Assembly: GCA_009775095.1 (NCBI GenBank) | Contig: VSOZ01000003.1 | Location: forward strand, 1-64,000 | Reading direction: 5' to 3' | Length of the DNA: 64,000 nucleotides | Source of the DNA: Muribaculum sp. | GTDB taxonomy: Bacteria; Bacteroidota; Bacteroidia; Bacteroidales; Muribaculaceae | In this document: piece after piece, positions 7,900-16,355 of the stretch | Layout of the letters: the number at the start of each line of letters is the position of its first letter | Position numbering within the stretch: position 1 is the stretch's first letter | Made by a program: the position numbers and the translations under genes | Notes under the pieces: model-generated | Told to the model about the DNA's origin: nothing | Databases searched by the model: none | Seen by the model: the letters and a program-made list of their open reading frames with translations, nothing else

Positions 7900-8583
7900 C
7901 TATTTGTGCTTTAGCTCCATTATTTTCAGTGGACATGCTACAACACATTTACCGCACTTGATGCAGTCAGTGTGCAGGTATCCCGATACTTCACTCCGAC
8001 AATCATAAGGGGTGAGTTGCATCGGGCATACGCGTGCGCAGCTCTTGCACTTCATCTGACAAGTATCGTCGACATGAATATTTGTAAACCGTTGTGGTAA
8101 CGGGATGTTTTTAGGTGATGCCCATGAGGATAATGTGCCCATCGGACAGAAAGAGCACCATGTACGTGGTGCGTAAATGAACGAAAGTATCACGCCTATC
8201 ACGGTGGTTACGAATATTATATTCCAGAATACACGGCCGATGGCATTAAGATTGCTTCCTGCAAAATACATTTGCACACCGAAGACTGTGAAGATGAACA
8301 ATACCATAAACAGTCGAAAACCGAATGTTCTGACGAATCCGGGTATGGGACGGTGAGGAGAGTATTTTGCCAGCAGTCTGTCATAGAGGTTGCCGCGTGG
8401 ACAAGCATTTCCACACCACCAGCGTCCACGTTTCACGGCAAATGCTACCGGTGCTATCATACATATCAAGGCGATAATGCCGATAACCGGGTAAAAATAA
8501 CCTATTGCAAGATAGGCGATTAATATCCAATATAAATTGATTCCTTTGATTGGCATGTCTCTGTGAAAACTCTTTTTAGTCAT
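7900..8583 (-). CDS. Membrane 4Fe-4S polyferredoxin, NapH/YccM-like
   Basis: This 227-residue protein has four or so membrane segments (about residues 15-35, 30-50, 88-108, 118-138) alternating with cysteine motifs. WWCGNACPRGNLYD and WCSFCPMGTLSSW are the CxxxCP pair typical of NapH/CcoG-type proteins. The C-terminus has CKSCARVCP and CIKCGKCVVACP, which should bind two 4Fe-4S clusters. Such proteins move electrons through the membrane to or from quinol or a redox enzyme. No partner gene is adjacent, so the pathway is unknown. It lies next to rubrerythrin but on the opposite strand. Confidence 0.85.
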   Translation of the reverse strand: MTKKSFHRDMPIKGINLYWILIAYLAIGYFYPVIGIIALICMIAPVAFAVKRGRWWCGNACPRGNLYDRLLAKYSPHRPIPGFVRTFGFRLFMVLFIFTVFGVQMYFAGSNLNAIGRVFWNIIFVTTVIGVILSFIYAPRTWCSFCPMGTLSSWASPKNIPLPQRFTNIHVDDTCQMKCKSCARVCPMQLTPYDCRSEVSGYLHTDCIKCGKCVVACPLKIMELKHK

Positions 8584-8605
8584 ATAAACGATATTTTATT
8601 TATTG

Positions 8606-8636
8606 CAAAATTATATATTGATTGGTTGATGAGCAA
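8606..8636 (-). promoter_or_regulatory. Promoter of polyferredoxin gene
   Basis: The minus strand shows TTG (8636-8634), a 20-bp spacer and TAATTTTG (8613-8606), matching the Bacteroidetes -33/-7 pattern. The start codon follows 22 bp later. Confidence 0.55.
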
Positions 8637-8740
8637 CATATTCGGGTATACTTTACGCGAAAATAATCTGTTTTGTCTCTTTTTTTACGGGTGTGAGTTG
8701 TGTGTAATGGCTTGGTGTGGTGGCTGTTGGGCGGCTCGGT

Positions 8741-8848
8741 GTTACGCTATAAGAGGGATTTGTAACAGCCCCGTAGGGGGATGTGTCGGTGTCAGAGGTG
8801 TGTGTTACGCGTCTGTTGTGGATTAAGGTTTTTGTGTGGATACTTTTG
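8741..8848 (+). promoter_or_regulatory. Operator array A and promoter of the GH5-GH43 operon
   Basis: Hexamers GTTACG (8741), GTAACA (8762), GTGTCG (8783, weak) and GTTACG (8804) lie exactly 21 bp apart. AGA occurs at unit positions 12-14 in the first and third units. A -7 box TACTTTTG begins at 8841, 37 bp after the last hexamer, and no good -33 box is seen. The layout matches arrays before xusA and GH127, so this is probably the binding region of a shared activator. Confidence 0.72.
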
Positions 8849-8878
8849 CAGAGTATTCTTAACCAAGAATCTTAATAG

Positions 8879-10951
8879 ATGGAAAGAGTAGCAAATTCAA
8901 TAATGCGTTGGGTGTTTCTTGTCGCCTTATTTACGATGACTGTACCTTTGTCGGCGTGGGAAGGTATGCCTATGCCGGAGTTGCATGTCGACGGACGTTA
9001 TCTTGTGGACGCCGACGGCAATAAGGTGAATTTGCACGGTTTTGCCCAGACATACAGCCCGTGGTTTAACGAACAGGGTACAAAGTGGAGCAATTACGAT
9101 GTAAATGCATGTCTGCGTTACAACAAGCAGAAAATAGATGAGATAATGGCGGCAGGATGGAAGATGAACTTTCTTCGGCTGCACATGGATCCTTATTGGT
9201 CTAACAGGCCCGGATCATCAGTGTCGGGCGAAAACGATATATCTGCGTTTGACTTTGACCGTTTCTGCAAATATCTCGACGAGGTGTTTGTGCCGATGGC
9301 AGAGTATGCCATATCCAAAGGCCTTTATGTCGTGATGCGTCCGCCGGGAGTGTGTCCTCATACAATAGCTGTCGGCGACAGCTACCATAAATACCTGAAA
9401 AAGGTGTGGAGTCATGTCGCCGGACATGCCAAGTTGAAAAACAATCATTGTGTTATGTTTGAGCTTGCCAATGAGCCTATAAATATAAAGGGCACCGACG
9501 GTACTACCGGCAGCTCGACTCAGCCGCAGTTTGACAGCCTAAAGACGTTTTTTCAGGAAATCGTTGACGCCATGAGGGCGAAAGGGTGTAATAATATATT
9601 GTGGATTCCCGGGCTGGCCTATCAGTCAAACTACAGCGGTTATGCCGTAAATCCTATTGATGGTGACAATATCGGTTATGCTGTGCACGCATATCCCGGT
9701 TGGTTCGGAAGCGACGCTGAGGAACCGAGCGCGGAACTTGGTGGAGTCATGGGCGGCGGTTACGAAGGTTTCCGTGACGGCTGGCAGAAGCAGATAGCCC
9801 CCGTGTCGGACTTTGCGCCCGTTATGGTGACGGAAATGGATTGGGCGCCTGCAAAATACAACTCCTCATGGGGCAAAAGTATAACCGGCGAAGCTTACGG
9901 GACGGGGTTCGGCGCCAACTTCAAATGTATAACCGACCGTTCGGGCAATATCAGCTGGCTACTGTTTACAGGCGCGGAGTTGCTTGCCAAATTCAAGGAT
10001 GTGCCCGGCACTCCCGGAGCATATACATTTCTCAATGACCCGGAGGCGTGTCCGTGGCCCGTCTATCACTGGTATCAGGATTATGCTGCCGGCGCCGGAC
10101 AGGATGGGGAGGTGGATCATATAGAGTGTCGCGACGGCAATGAATTGACGGTAGTCACCGGCAGCCGTTTCCCCGTGACGGTCAATGCCGTTTACACTGA
10201 CGGAAGCAAGCGCGACATAAGCATGTCGGCCACATACAAGTCCTCTTCATCGGAAATTGTTGATGTACGTACGCCCGGAACGCTTTATGCGCGCGGCGAC
10301 GGAAATGTTGTTGTGACGGTAACGTATACTGACAGCCGTTCTGTAAGCCATTCATTGGAGATATCGGTGAACGCAACGACTTTCCCTTTGTTGAAGGGGC
10401 TGTTTAACCCGTCGATATGGGAAACCGGCACATTCAATGAGTCTACGGGCGAGGTGACTACCGGTCGATACGGTTTTGCCGGATGGAAATACAATGGCGG
10501 TGCCGATATGTCGGCATATAAATATTGTGTGGTGAAGCTTGGCGGGACATATGGTTCCGGCCTGTCATTCCGCATTTTCGATGTCGACAATTACTGGGAT
10601 GACCCCTTTATGATCGACGCTACAGGCAAGCGCACAATTGTGGTCAAACTGCACGAGATGTACTCTGACAAAAACCGGCGCAAACTCGATCCGTCGCACA
10701 TCTACATAGCCGGCTTCTGGAGTCTGGGCGGTACGCCGTTTGTAATTGAAAAAGTGTATCTGACCAATAATGACGACTATTCCGAGATGACTGCTATCGA
10801 ACTTCCCGAAGTCGACGGCGACGAGCCGGTCGATGTGTACACACTCGGAGGCATAAGGGTGCGGTCGCGGATAAAACGATGTGATGCGGTAGAAGGACTG
10901 CCCCCCGGCATATACATCGTGGGCCGTGAAAAAGTTATAGTTAGACGATAA
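8879..10951 (+). CDS. Secreted GH5 family endo-glycanase with C-terminal modules
   Basis: This 690-residue enzyme begins with a signal peptide (residues 1-26). A GH5 TIM barrel covers about 35-410. FELANEPIN carries the acid/base Glu199 and VMVTEMDW the nucleophile Glu319. A bacterial Ig-like (Big_2-type) domain follows at about 415-500, then a beta-rich module (about 505-650) that may bind carbohydrate. The last 35 residues (VYTLGGIRV..GLPPGIYIVG) resemble a type IX secretion sorting tail. Its place in a xylan locus suggests xylanase activity, perhaps the GH5_21 group, but the subfamily cannot be fixed by eye. It forms an operon with the GH43 gene 18 bp downstream. Confidence 0.88.
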   Translation: MERVANSIMRWVFLVALFTMTVPLSAWEGMPMPELHVDGRYLVDADGNKVNLHGFAQTYSPWFNEQGTKWSNYDVNACLRYNKQKIDEIMAAGWKMNFLRLHMDPYWSNRPGSSVSGENDISAFDFDRFCKYLDEVFVPMAEYAISKGLYVVMRPPGVCPHTIAVGDSYHKYLKKVWSHVAGHAKLKNNHCVMFELANEPINIKGTDGTTGSSTQPQFDSLKTFFQEIVDAMRAKGCNNILWIPGLAYQSNYSGYAVNPIDGDNIGYAVHAYPGWFGSDAEEPSAELGGVMGGGYEGFRDGWQKQIAPVSDFAPVMVTEMDWAPAKYNSSWGKSITGEAYGTGFGANFKCITDRSGNISWLLFTGAELLAKFKDVPGTPGAYTFLNDPEACPWPVYHWYQDYAAGAGQDGEVDHIECRDGNELTVVTGSRFPVTVNAVYTDGSKRDISMSATYKSSSSEIVDVRTPGTLYARGDGNVVVTVTYTDSRSVSHSLEISVNATTFPLLKGLFNPSIWETGTFNESTGEVTTGRYGFAGWKYNGGADMSAYKYCVVKLGGTYGSGLSFRIFDVDNYWDDPFMIDATGKRTIVVKLHEMYSDKNRRKLDPSHIYIAGFWSLGGTPFVIEKVYLTNNDDYSEMTAIELPEVDGDEPVDVYTLGGIRVRSRIKRCDAVEGLPPGIYIVGREKVIVRR

Positions 10952-10969
10952 TATATACATTTATATACG

Positions 10970-12634
10970 ATGAGAAAACTGTTGATAAATCTCTTGGCGT
11001 TGGTAATGGCCGTGTGTCCCGCGGTGTTGACCGCCGAAAATCTTGACGACAATCGCATGGTCAATCCCATGCTATGGGCCGATGTGCCTGACCCCGACGT
11101 GATAAGAGTGGGTGAATATTTTTACATGGTCACGACAACCATGCATCTTATGCCGGGCTGTCCGGTGATGCGCTCACGCGACCTTGTCAACTGGGAGGTG
11201 ATCAGTTATGTGTTTGATACCCTCGATGACTCCCCCTATTATCGTCTGGAGGGTGGCACGGTATACGGCAAAGGCCAGTGGGCCACATCGCTCCGTTATC
11301 ATGACGGCATGTTTTACGTGCTTTTCTCTCCCAATGATCAACCTTATCGTTCGTACATATACAAGACTGCCGATCCGGCAGGAGAGTGGACATTGGTGTC
11401 GCGTACCGATCACTTCCATGACTCGTCATTGTTGTTTGACGACGACGGGCGCGTGTATGTCTACTCCGGGTCCGGAGCCATTACGCTCACCGAACTGCAA
11501 CCCGATCTCAGCGGCGTGAAACCCGATGGTGTGAAGAAGTGTGTGATTGATCGCGGTGCCTTTGAGCCCGGGTTGCATGAGGGGAGTCGTGCCGTAAAAT
11601 ACAACGGCAAGTACTATCTGCTCATCATAGCATGGCCTCAAGGGGGGCCGCGCCGTCAGCTCTGTTATCGTGCCGACAGTATTACCGGGCCTTACGAGCC
11701 GATGGTCATCCTGCAGGATGCTTTTGCCGGATTTCCTTACGTAGGTCAGGGCTGCATCGTAGATGACGCCGCCGGCAACTGGTGGGGAATCATCTTCCAA
11801 GATCGTGGTGGAGTAGGGCGCGTGCTTACTCTCGTGCCTTGTACATGGACCGACGGCTGGCCCATGCTCGGTGACGAAAAGGGCCGTGTGCCTCTTGTGG
11901 TTGACAAGCCAGTTGCCGGCGAATACACCTCTGGTATCGTTACCTCCGACGACTTTACGTCATCGAAGCTGCATAAAAACTGGCAGTGGAACCATTGCCC
12001 CGTCAACGAGGCTTGGTCGCTTGACGAAGTCCCCGGCTGTCTGCGTATGAAGACCTCGCGCGTGGTGTCAAATATATATGAGGCTCCCAATACGGTGAGC
12101 CAACGCATGGAGGGCCCCGAGTGCGAGGGTGTTGTCAAGGTCGACATATCGCACATGCGCACCGGCGATGTGGCCGGTTTCGGAGCCTTCAACGGTCACT
12201 CCGGTCTGCTGTCCGTGACAAAGAAGTCTGACGGTCACTACCTGACAGTATCGGCAACAACCGTCAATTTCAAGAAAGACAGCAAGATAATCGACACTGT
12301 CGATGAGGAGGTCATGCGCAGCATCAAATTGCCGGCCGGCGTCGGCAGCATATATCTGCGCATCAACGCCGACTTCCGTGTGGGCCGCGACATAGCGCGG
12401 TTTGCCTACAGCACCGACGGCATCGACTGGAACGATACCGGTCGCGAGTTCAAGATGCGGTTTGACTACAGGAGGTTGTTCATGGGCACACGCTTCGCCA
12501 TCTACAATTATGCCACCGAGGCTCCCGGCGGTTACATCGACGTCGACCGCTTCGACTACCGCAGGGTGCCCAATACCGTGTCGGATATGGCCGGAGAGTT
12601 AACAAATATGAATCATACAGATAAATTTAGGTAA
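10970..12634 (+). CDS. GH43 beta-xylosidase/arabinofuranosidase
   Basis: A signal peptide (residues 1-22) leads into a five-bladed GH43 propeller. The catalytic base is probably Asp41 in VPDPDVIR, the pKa-modulating Asp151 lies in HDSSLLFDDDG and the acid Glu204 in HEGSRAVKYNGKYY. A C-terminal beta-sandwich (about residues 325-540) is of the beta-xylosidase C2 type, giving the architecture of GH43_12-like enzymes that remove arabinose or xylose from xylan. It is co-transcribed with GH5. The activity on xylose versus arabinose cannot be decided from sequence. Confidence 0.9.
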   Translation: MRKLLINLLALVMAVCPAVLTAENLDDNRMVNPMLWADVPDPDVIRVGEYFYMVTTTMHLMPGCPVMRSRDLVNWEVISYVFDTLDDSPYYRLEGGTVYGKGQWATSLRYHDGMFYVLFSPNDQPYRSYIYKTADPAGEWTLVSRTDHFHDSSLLFDDDGRVYVYSGSGAITLTELQPDLSGVKPDGVKKCVIDRGAFEPGLHEGSRAVKYNGKYYLLIIAWPQGGPRRQLCYRADSITGPYEPMVILQDAFAGFPYVGQGCIVDDAAGNWWGIIFQDRGGVGRVLTLVPCTWTDGWPMLGDEKGRVPLVVDKPVAGEYTSGIVTSDDFTSSKLHKNWQWNHCPVNEAWSLDEVPGCLRMKTSRVVSNIYEAPNTVSQRMEGPECEGVVKVDISHMRTGDVAGFGAFNGHSGLLSVTKKSDGHYLTVSATTVNFKKDSKIIDTVDEEVMRSIKLPAGVGSIYLRINADFRVGRDIARFAYSTDGIDWNDTGREFKMRFDYRRLFMGTRFAIYNYATEAPGGYIDVDRFDYRRVPNTVSDMAGELTNMNHTDKFR

Positions 12635-12693
12635 TCAAGGGTTAATGTTGTTTTAGGAAACTATGAACTTACGCACTGTTTCAATCTATTATG

Positions 12694-12725
12694 AAGGGGC
12701 GGAGGACTCTTCTTTCGCCCCGTTT
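12694..12725 (+). terminator. Possible terminator of the GH5-GH43 operon
   Basis: GGGGCG (12696-12701) pairs with CGCCCC (12716-12721), preceded by AA and followed by GTTT. The stem is short and the T-run weak, but its position 60 bp after the GH43 stop fits an operon end. Confidence 0.5.
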
Positions 12726-12761
12726 GTAATAGCTTGGCGATTAAAATATTGCAGAAGCGGT

Positions 12762-12868
12762 GTTACGCAGTCAGAGATTTTTGTTACAGCATTTAACCAT
12801 CAAGTTACTACGCTAAAGAGCCGTGTTACGTATTAACTAAAACGTCTCATGCGTTTAACATATCTTTG
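12762..12868 (+). promoter_or_regulatory. Operator array B and xusA promoter
   Basis: Four hexamers GTTACG (12762), GTTACA (12783), GTTACT (12804) and GTTACG (12825) repeat at an exact 21-bp period. A -7 box TATCTTTG begins at 12861, 36 bp after the last one. A -33 TTTG is missing, as expected of an activator-dependent promoter. Two helical turns per unit would put all sites on one face of the DNA. This is the most regular of the three arrays. Confidence 0.8.
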
Positions 12869-13170
12869 AAACCGGATTTAGATTTTAAGTCGTATTAACA
12901 ACTGATAAATGAAATCAAAATTAAAGTCAATCGTTATCGACAACCATTTCGTTGCACTCCGATTTTACCGGGCCGCCGTAGAGCCGTGCGGACCGGGCGA
13001 TGACTTTATATATCATCCGCCAATTAATTAACCTAAATATCAACCTTAAACCAAATTGCTTATAGAAAAGAAGAATCGAGTTTAACTAACCTTAATCGGA
13101 ATCGTGCAAAAGAGCATTGATTCCCATCTTAAAAACCAATTAAAAAATTATTCGCTTTAAACAAACTACA
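12869..13170 (+). other. Long 5' leader of xusA
   Basis: About 300 nt separate the -7 box from the xusA start. No open frame, clear riboswitch or terminator was recognised in it. Long untranslated leaders are common before susC genes. The promoters of arrays A and C, in contrast, lie only about 30-45 nt from their start codons. Confidence 0.45.
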
Positions 13171-16100
13171 ATGGAAAATGTAAAGAAAGTTTTTCGATGC
13201 ATTTCGTTACTCCTGCTTTTCGTGGCCCTCGGGGCTATGTCGGCACATGCCGAGACGATCAGGGGTACGGTAGTCGACGATACCGGCGAGCCGCTCATCG
13301 GGGCAACAGTAACCCTGAAAGGCGGTAACGGAGTCGCCACTGCCACTGACATAGACGGTAACTATGCGTTACAAGTAGCAAATCCTAAAACAGCCGTGCT
13401 GATCTTCTCTTACATCGGCATGCTTCCTCAGGAGGTGAAGGTCGAGGGCCGTTCCAAAGTGGACGTGACTCTTAAGACCAACACCCAGCAGCTCGAGGAG
13501 GTAGTCGTAGTCGGTTATGGCCAGCAGAAGAAAGCCTCGGTTGTCGGTGCTATCACCCAGACATCCGGTGAGGCTCTTGAGCGTGCCGCAGGTGTACACG
13601 ACATCAGTGCCGCTCTTACCGGTAACCTGCCCGGTGTCGTTACCGTGCAGTCTTCGGGTATGCCCGGTGACGAGAGCGCTAAGATCACCATCCGTGGTGC
13701 CAGTTCTTGGAACAACAGCGACCCGCTTGTCCTTGTCGACGGTATCGAGCGCGACATGAGCAGCGTTGATGTAAGTTCGGTGAAATCGATCTCGGTACTT
13801 AAGGACGCATCCGCTACTGCCGTATACGGTGTGAAGGGTGCAAACGGTGTAGTACTTATAACTACCAAGCGTGGTGAAGAGGGCCGTGCCAAGATCGATG
13901 TAGGCTTTACCGCTACTCTTAAGACGGTGTCCAAGCTTCCAGACAAAGCGGACTCTTTCGATGCGCTTGCTGCGCTTAACAAGGCTATTGTTCATGAACT
14001 TGCCGTCAAACCTACGTCTTGGGAAGATATGACTCCTTATGCCATACTTCAGAAGTACCGTAATCCGGCCAACCTTGAAGAATTTGAACGTTATCCCAAC
14101 GTAGACTGGCAGGATGAGCTGTTCAGGAAGCATGCTATGGCATATAACGGTAACGTATCTATAAGCGGTGGTACAAAATTTGTCCGTTACTTTGCCGTTA
14201 TCGACTTCGTACATGAAGGCGACTTGTTCCGCAAGATAGATTCGGGCCGTGGTTATACAACCAACTTCGATTACAACCGTATCAACGCCCGTTCTAACCT
14301 TGACTTTACCATAACTCCGACAACTGTATTCAAGGTGAATATAGCCGGATCAAGCGGCCAGCGCAATTCAACCACCCCCGATAGCGGCGGCATATCCTTT
14401 GATCAGAGCAACTGGCAGAACCAGCAGATATGGGCCGGTGTATATAATGTTGCACCCGATGCCTTCCGCCCTGTTTATTCTGACGGTACTTACGGTTTTG
14501 ACCCGTATCATATGAATATATCCAACTCTGTTGAGAAGCTTGCTACCAGCGGTGCGTTCAAGAGTACAACTACACGTGTCAACACTGACTTCGTTCTTGA
14601 GCAGGATCTCGCTTTTATCACCAAAGGTCTTAATTTCCGCGGTATGATTTCGTGGGATAACCGTTTTGTTGAGTCTAAGCGTGGTGTAAATGACCTTTGG
14701 AACGGTCCTTTACATAAATATATAGATCCTAAGACCGGTGTGGCCCAGATTAAAGAGCCAAAAGATAATGTTACCGGTTTTGAGTATACTCCCGGTAACT
14801 GGTCGCTTCTTAACGGTGAGGTTCAGGACCATATGACCATCCGAAATCTTAATTATCAGTTGCAATTGAACTGGAACCGTGAATTCGACCGCCATAATGT
14901 CGGTCTTACCGGAGTATGGACACGTCAGGAAACGGCTGTCGGCAGCATGATACCCATTCATCGTGAGGACTGGGTGTTCCGTGCCACTTATAATTTTGCC
15001 GACCGTTATTTCGTTGAGTACAACGGAGCATACAACGGTTCTGAGAAGTTCGGTAAAGGTTATCGTTTCGGTTTCTTCAACTCCGGTGCTATCGGATGGC
15101 GTCCGTCGCAGGAAAAATTCTGGTCTAATCTCGGACTTAACAATTGGTGGGAAGAACTTAAGTTGCGTGCTTCTTATGGTGAGATCGGTGACGACTCGGG
15201 TGACCGCTTCCTTTATATGGACCAGTGGGCTTACGGAGGTAATACTCATATGACCATAACCGGTATGAGAGACCCTATCGGCATCTCTTATCCTGACGGT
15301 TCTATCTACAACTATTATCGCCTTACCGTACTCGGTAATCCCGACGCTCATTGGGAAAAGGTTAAGAAGATGAACTTCGGTATTGACTTCTCGTTCCTCA
15401 ATAACATGATTGCAGGTACTGTCGAGCTGTTCAAGGATAAGCGTAATGACATTCTTATCAACGGTAAAGACCGTTCGATACCTACATATTTCGGACAGAC
15501 TCCTCCTACCGCCAACCTCGGAAAGGCTCAGGCTAAAGGTTATGAACTTGAGCTCCGTTTCAACAAAAACATCACTCGCGACATCCGTATATGGGCCAAC
15601 GCCAGCATGACTCATGCCGCCAATAAGATTTTGTTCCGTGAAGATCCTGATCTTAAACCCGCTTATCAGAAGCAAGCTGGCTACGGTATCGGTCAGGTCC
15701 ATTCTCATATCAACGGTGGTTTCTTAGGCTCGTTTGACGAGCTTATCGGTGCTCCCTCACATGATGTGAACAATGAGGCCCGTCTCCCCGGCGATTATTA
15801 TATAGTGGACTTCAACGGTGACGGTATTGTCGATGTACAGGACTCTGCTCCTTACGGTTATACCGGCACTCCCGAAAATACTTACAACGCCACAATCGGC
15901 TTTGATTATAAAGGCTTCAGCTGCTTTGTACAGTTCTACGGTGTTACAGGCGTGACCCGCGACGTCGGTCTTGTCAGCTTCTCCGCACAGGCTCACAACG
16001 TCTATGATCTCGGTAAGTGGTGGAATGGAACAGATCTTAACGGAGATGTTATTATACCGCGTTACTATTCACAGGTCAGCAGCTACAGCAACGGTACCCA

Positions 16101-16338
16101 GTATCTTTACGACGGCTCTTACGTGCGTTTGAAAAATGCCGAAATCGCTTATACTTGGACCGGCGGCTGGGTTAAAAAACTTGGTATCGACTTCCTGAAG
16201 GTTTACCTCAATGGCAACAACCTCTGGCTCTGGACCCGTATGCCCGATGACCGTGAGTCAAACTTCTCCGGTGGCGCAGGATCCGGTGCATATCCTACAA
16301 TGCGTCGTTTCAATCTCGGTATTAAGTTTAATCTTTAA
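13171..16338 (+). CDS. xusA: SusC-type TonB-dependent xylo-oligosaccharide transporter
   Basis: This 1055-residue outer-membrane protein imports oligosaccharides together with the SusD lipoprotein encoded next. A signal peptide ends near residue 27. A carboxypeptidase-like regulatory domain follows (about 29-105), then a TonB-box-like stretch LEEVVVVGYG (about 108-117), the plug with ITIRGASSWNNSDPLVLVDG and KDASATAVYGVKGANGVVLITTK, and a 22-strand barrel ending in an aromatic/Leu-rich strand. The gene order with the following five genes matches the conserved xus cluster of xylan-degrading Bacteroidetes, the basis for the symbol. It is the first gene after operator array B. Confidence 0.93.
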   Translation: MENVKKVFRCISLLLLFVALGAMSAHAETIRGTVVDDTGEPLIGATVTLKGGNGVATATDIDGNYALQVANPKTAVLIFSYIGMLPQEVKVEGRSKVDVTLKTNTQQLEEVVVVGYGQQKKASVVGAITQTSGEALERAAGVHDISAALTGNLPGVVTVQSSGMPGDESAKITIRGASSWNNSDPLVLVDGIERDMSSVDVSSVKSISVLKDASATAVYGVKGANGVVLITTKRGEEGRAKIDVGFTATLKTVSKLPDKADSFDALAALNKAIVHELAVKPTSWEDMTPYAILQKYRNPANLEEFERYPNVDWQDELFRKHAMAYNGNVSISGGTKFVRYFAVIDFVHEGDLFRKIDSGRGYTTNFDYNRINARSNLDFTITPTTVFKVNIAGSSGQRNSTTPDSGGISFDQSNWQNQQIWAGVYNVAPDAFRPVYSDGTYGFDPYHMNISNSVEKLATSGAFKSTTTRVNTDFVLEQDLAFITKGLNFRGMISWDNRFVESKRGVNDLWNGPLHKYIDPKTGVAQIKEPKDNVTGFEYTPGNWSLLNGEVQDHMTIRNLNYQLQLNWNREFDRHNVGLTGVWTRQETAVGSMIPIHREDWVFRATYNFADRYFVEYNGAYNGSEKFGKGYRFGFFNSGAIGWRPSQEKFWSNLGLNNWWEELKLRASYGEIGDDSGDRFLYMDQWAYGGNTHMTITGMRDPIGISYPDGSIYNYYRLTVLGNPDAHWEKVKKMNFGIDFSFLNNMIAGTVELFKDKRNDILINGKDRSIPTYFGQTPPTANLGKAQAKGYELELRFNKNITRDIRIWANASMTHAANKILFREDPDLKPAYQKQAGYGIGQVHSHINGGFLGSFDELIGAPSHDVNNEARLPGDYYIVDFNGDGIVDVQDSAPYGYTGTPENTYNATIGFDYKGFSCFVQFYGVTGVTRDVGLVSFSAQAHNVYDLGKWWNGTDLNGDVIIPRYYSQVSSYSNGTQYLYDGSYVRLKNAEIAYTWTGGWVKKLGIDFLKVYLNGNNLWLWTRMPDDRESNFSGGAGSGAYPTMRRFNLGIKFNL

Positions 16339-16355
16339 AATTCAAGATTACAGCT

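Noticed and set aside
12762..12830. Evenly spaced repeats as a CRISPR array
   Set aside because: Only six bases are conserved per 21-bp unit, far shorter than CRISPR repeats, and no cas gene is present. Operator sites fit better.
14710..15708. 332-codon minus-strand frame inside xusA
   Set aside because: Antisense of the barrel region. Long only because codon bias in the real gene avoids stops on the other strand.
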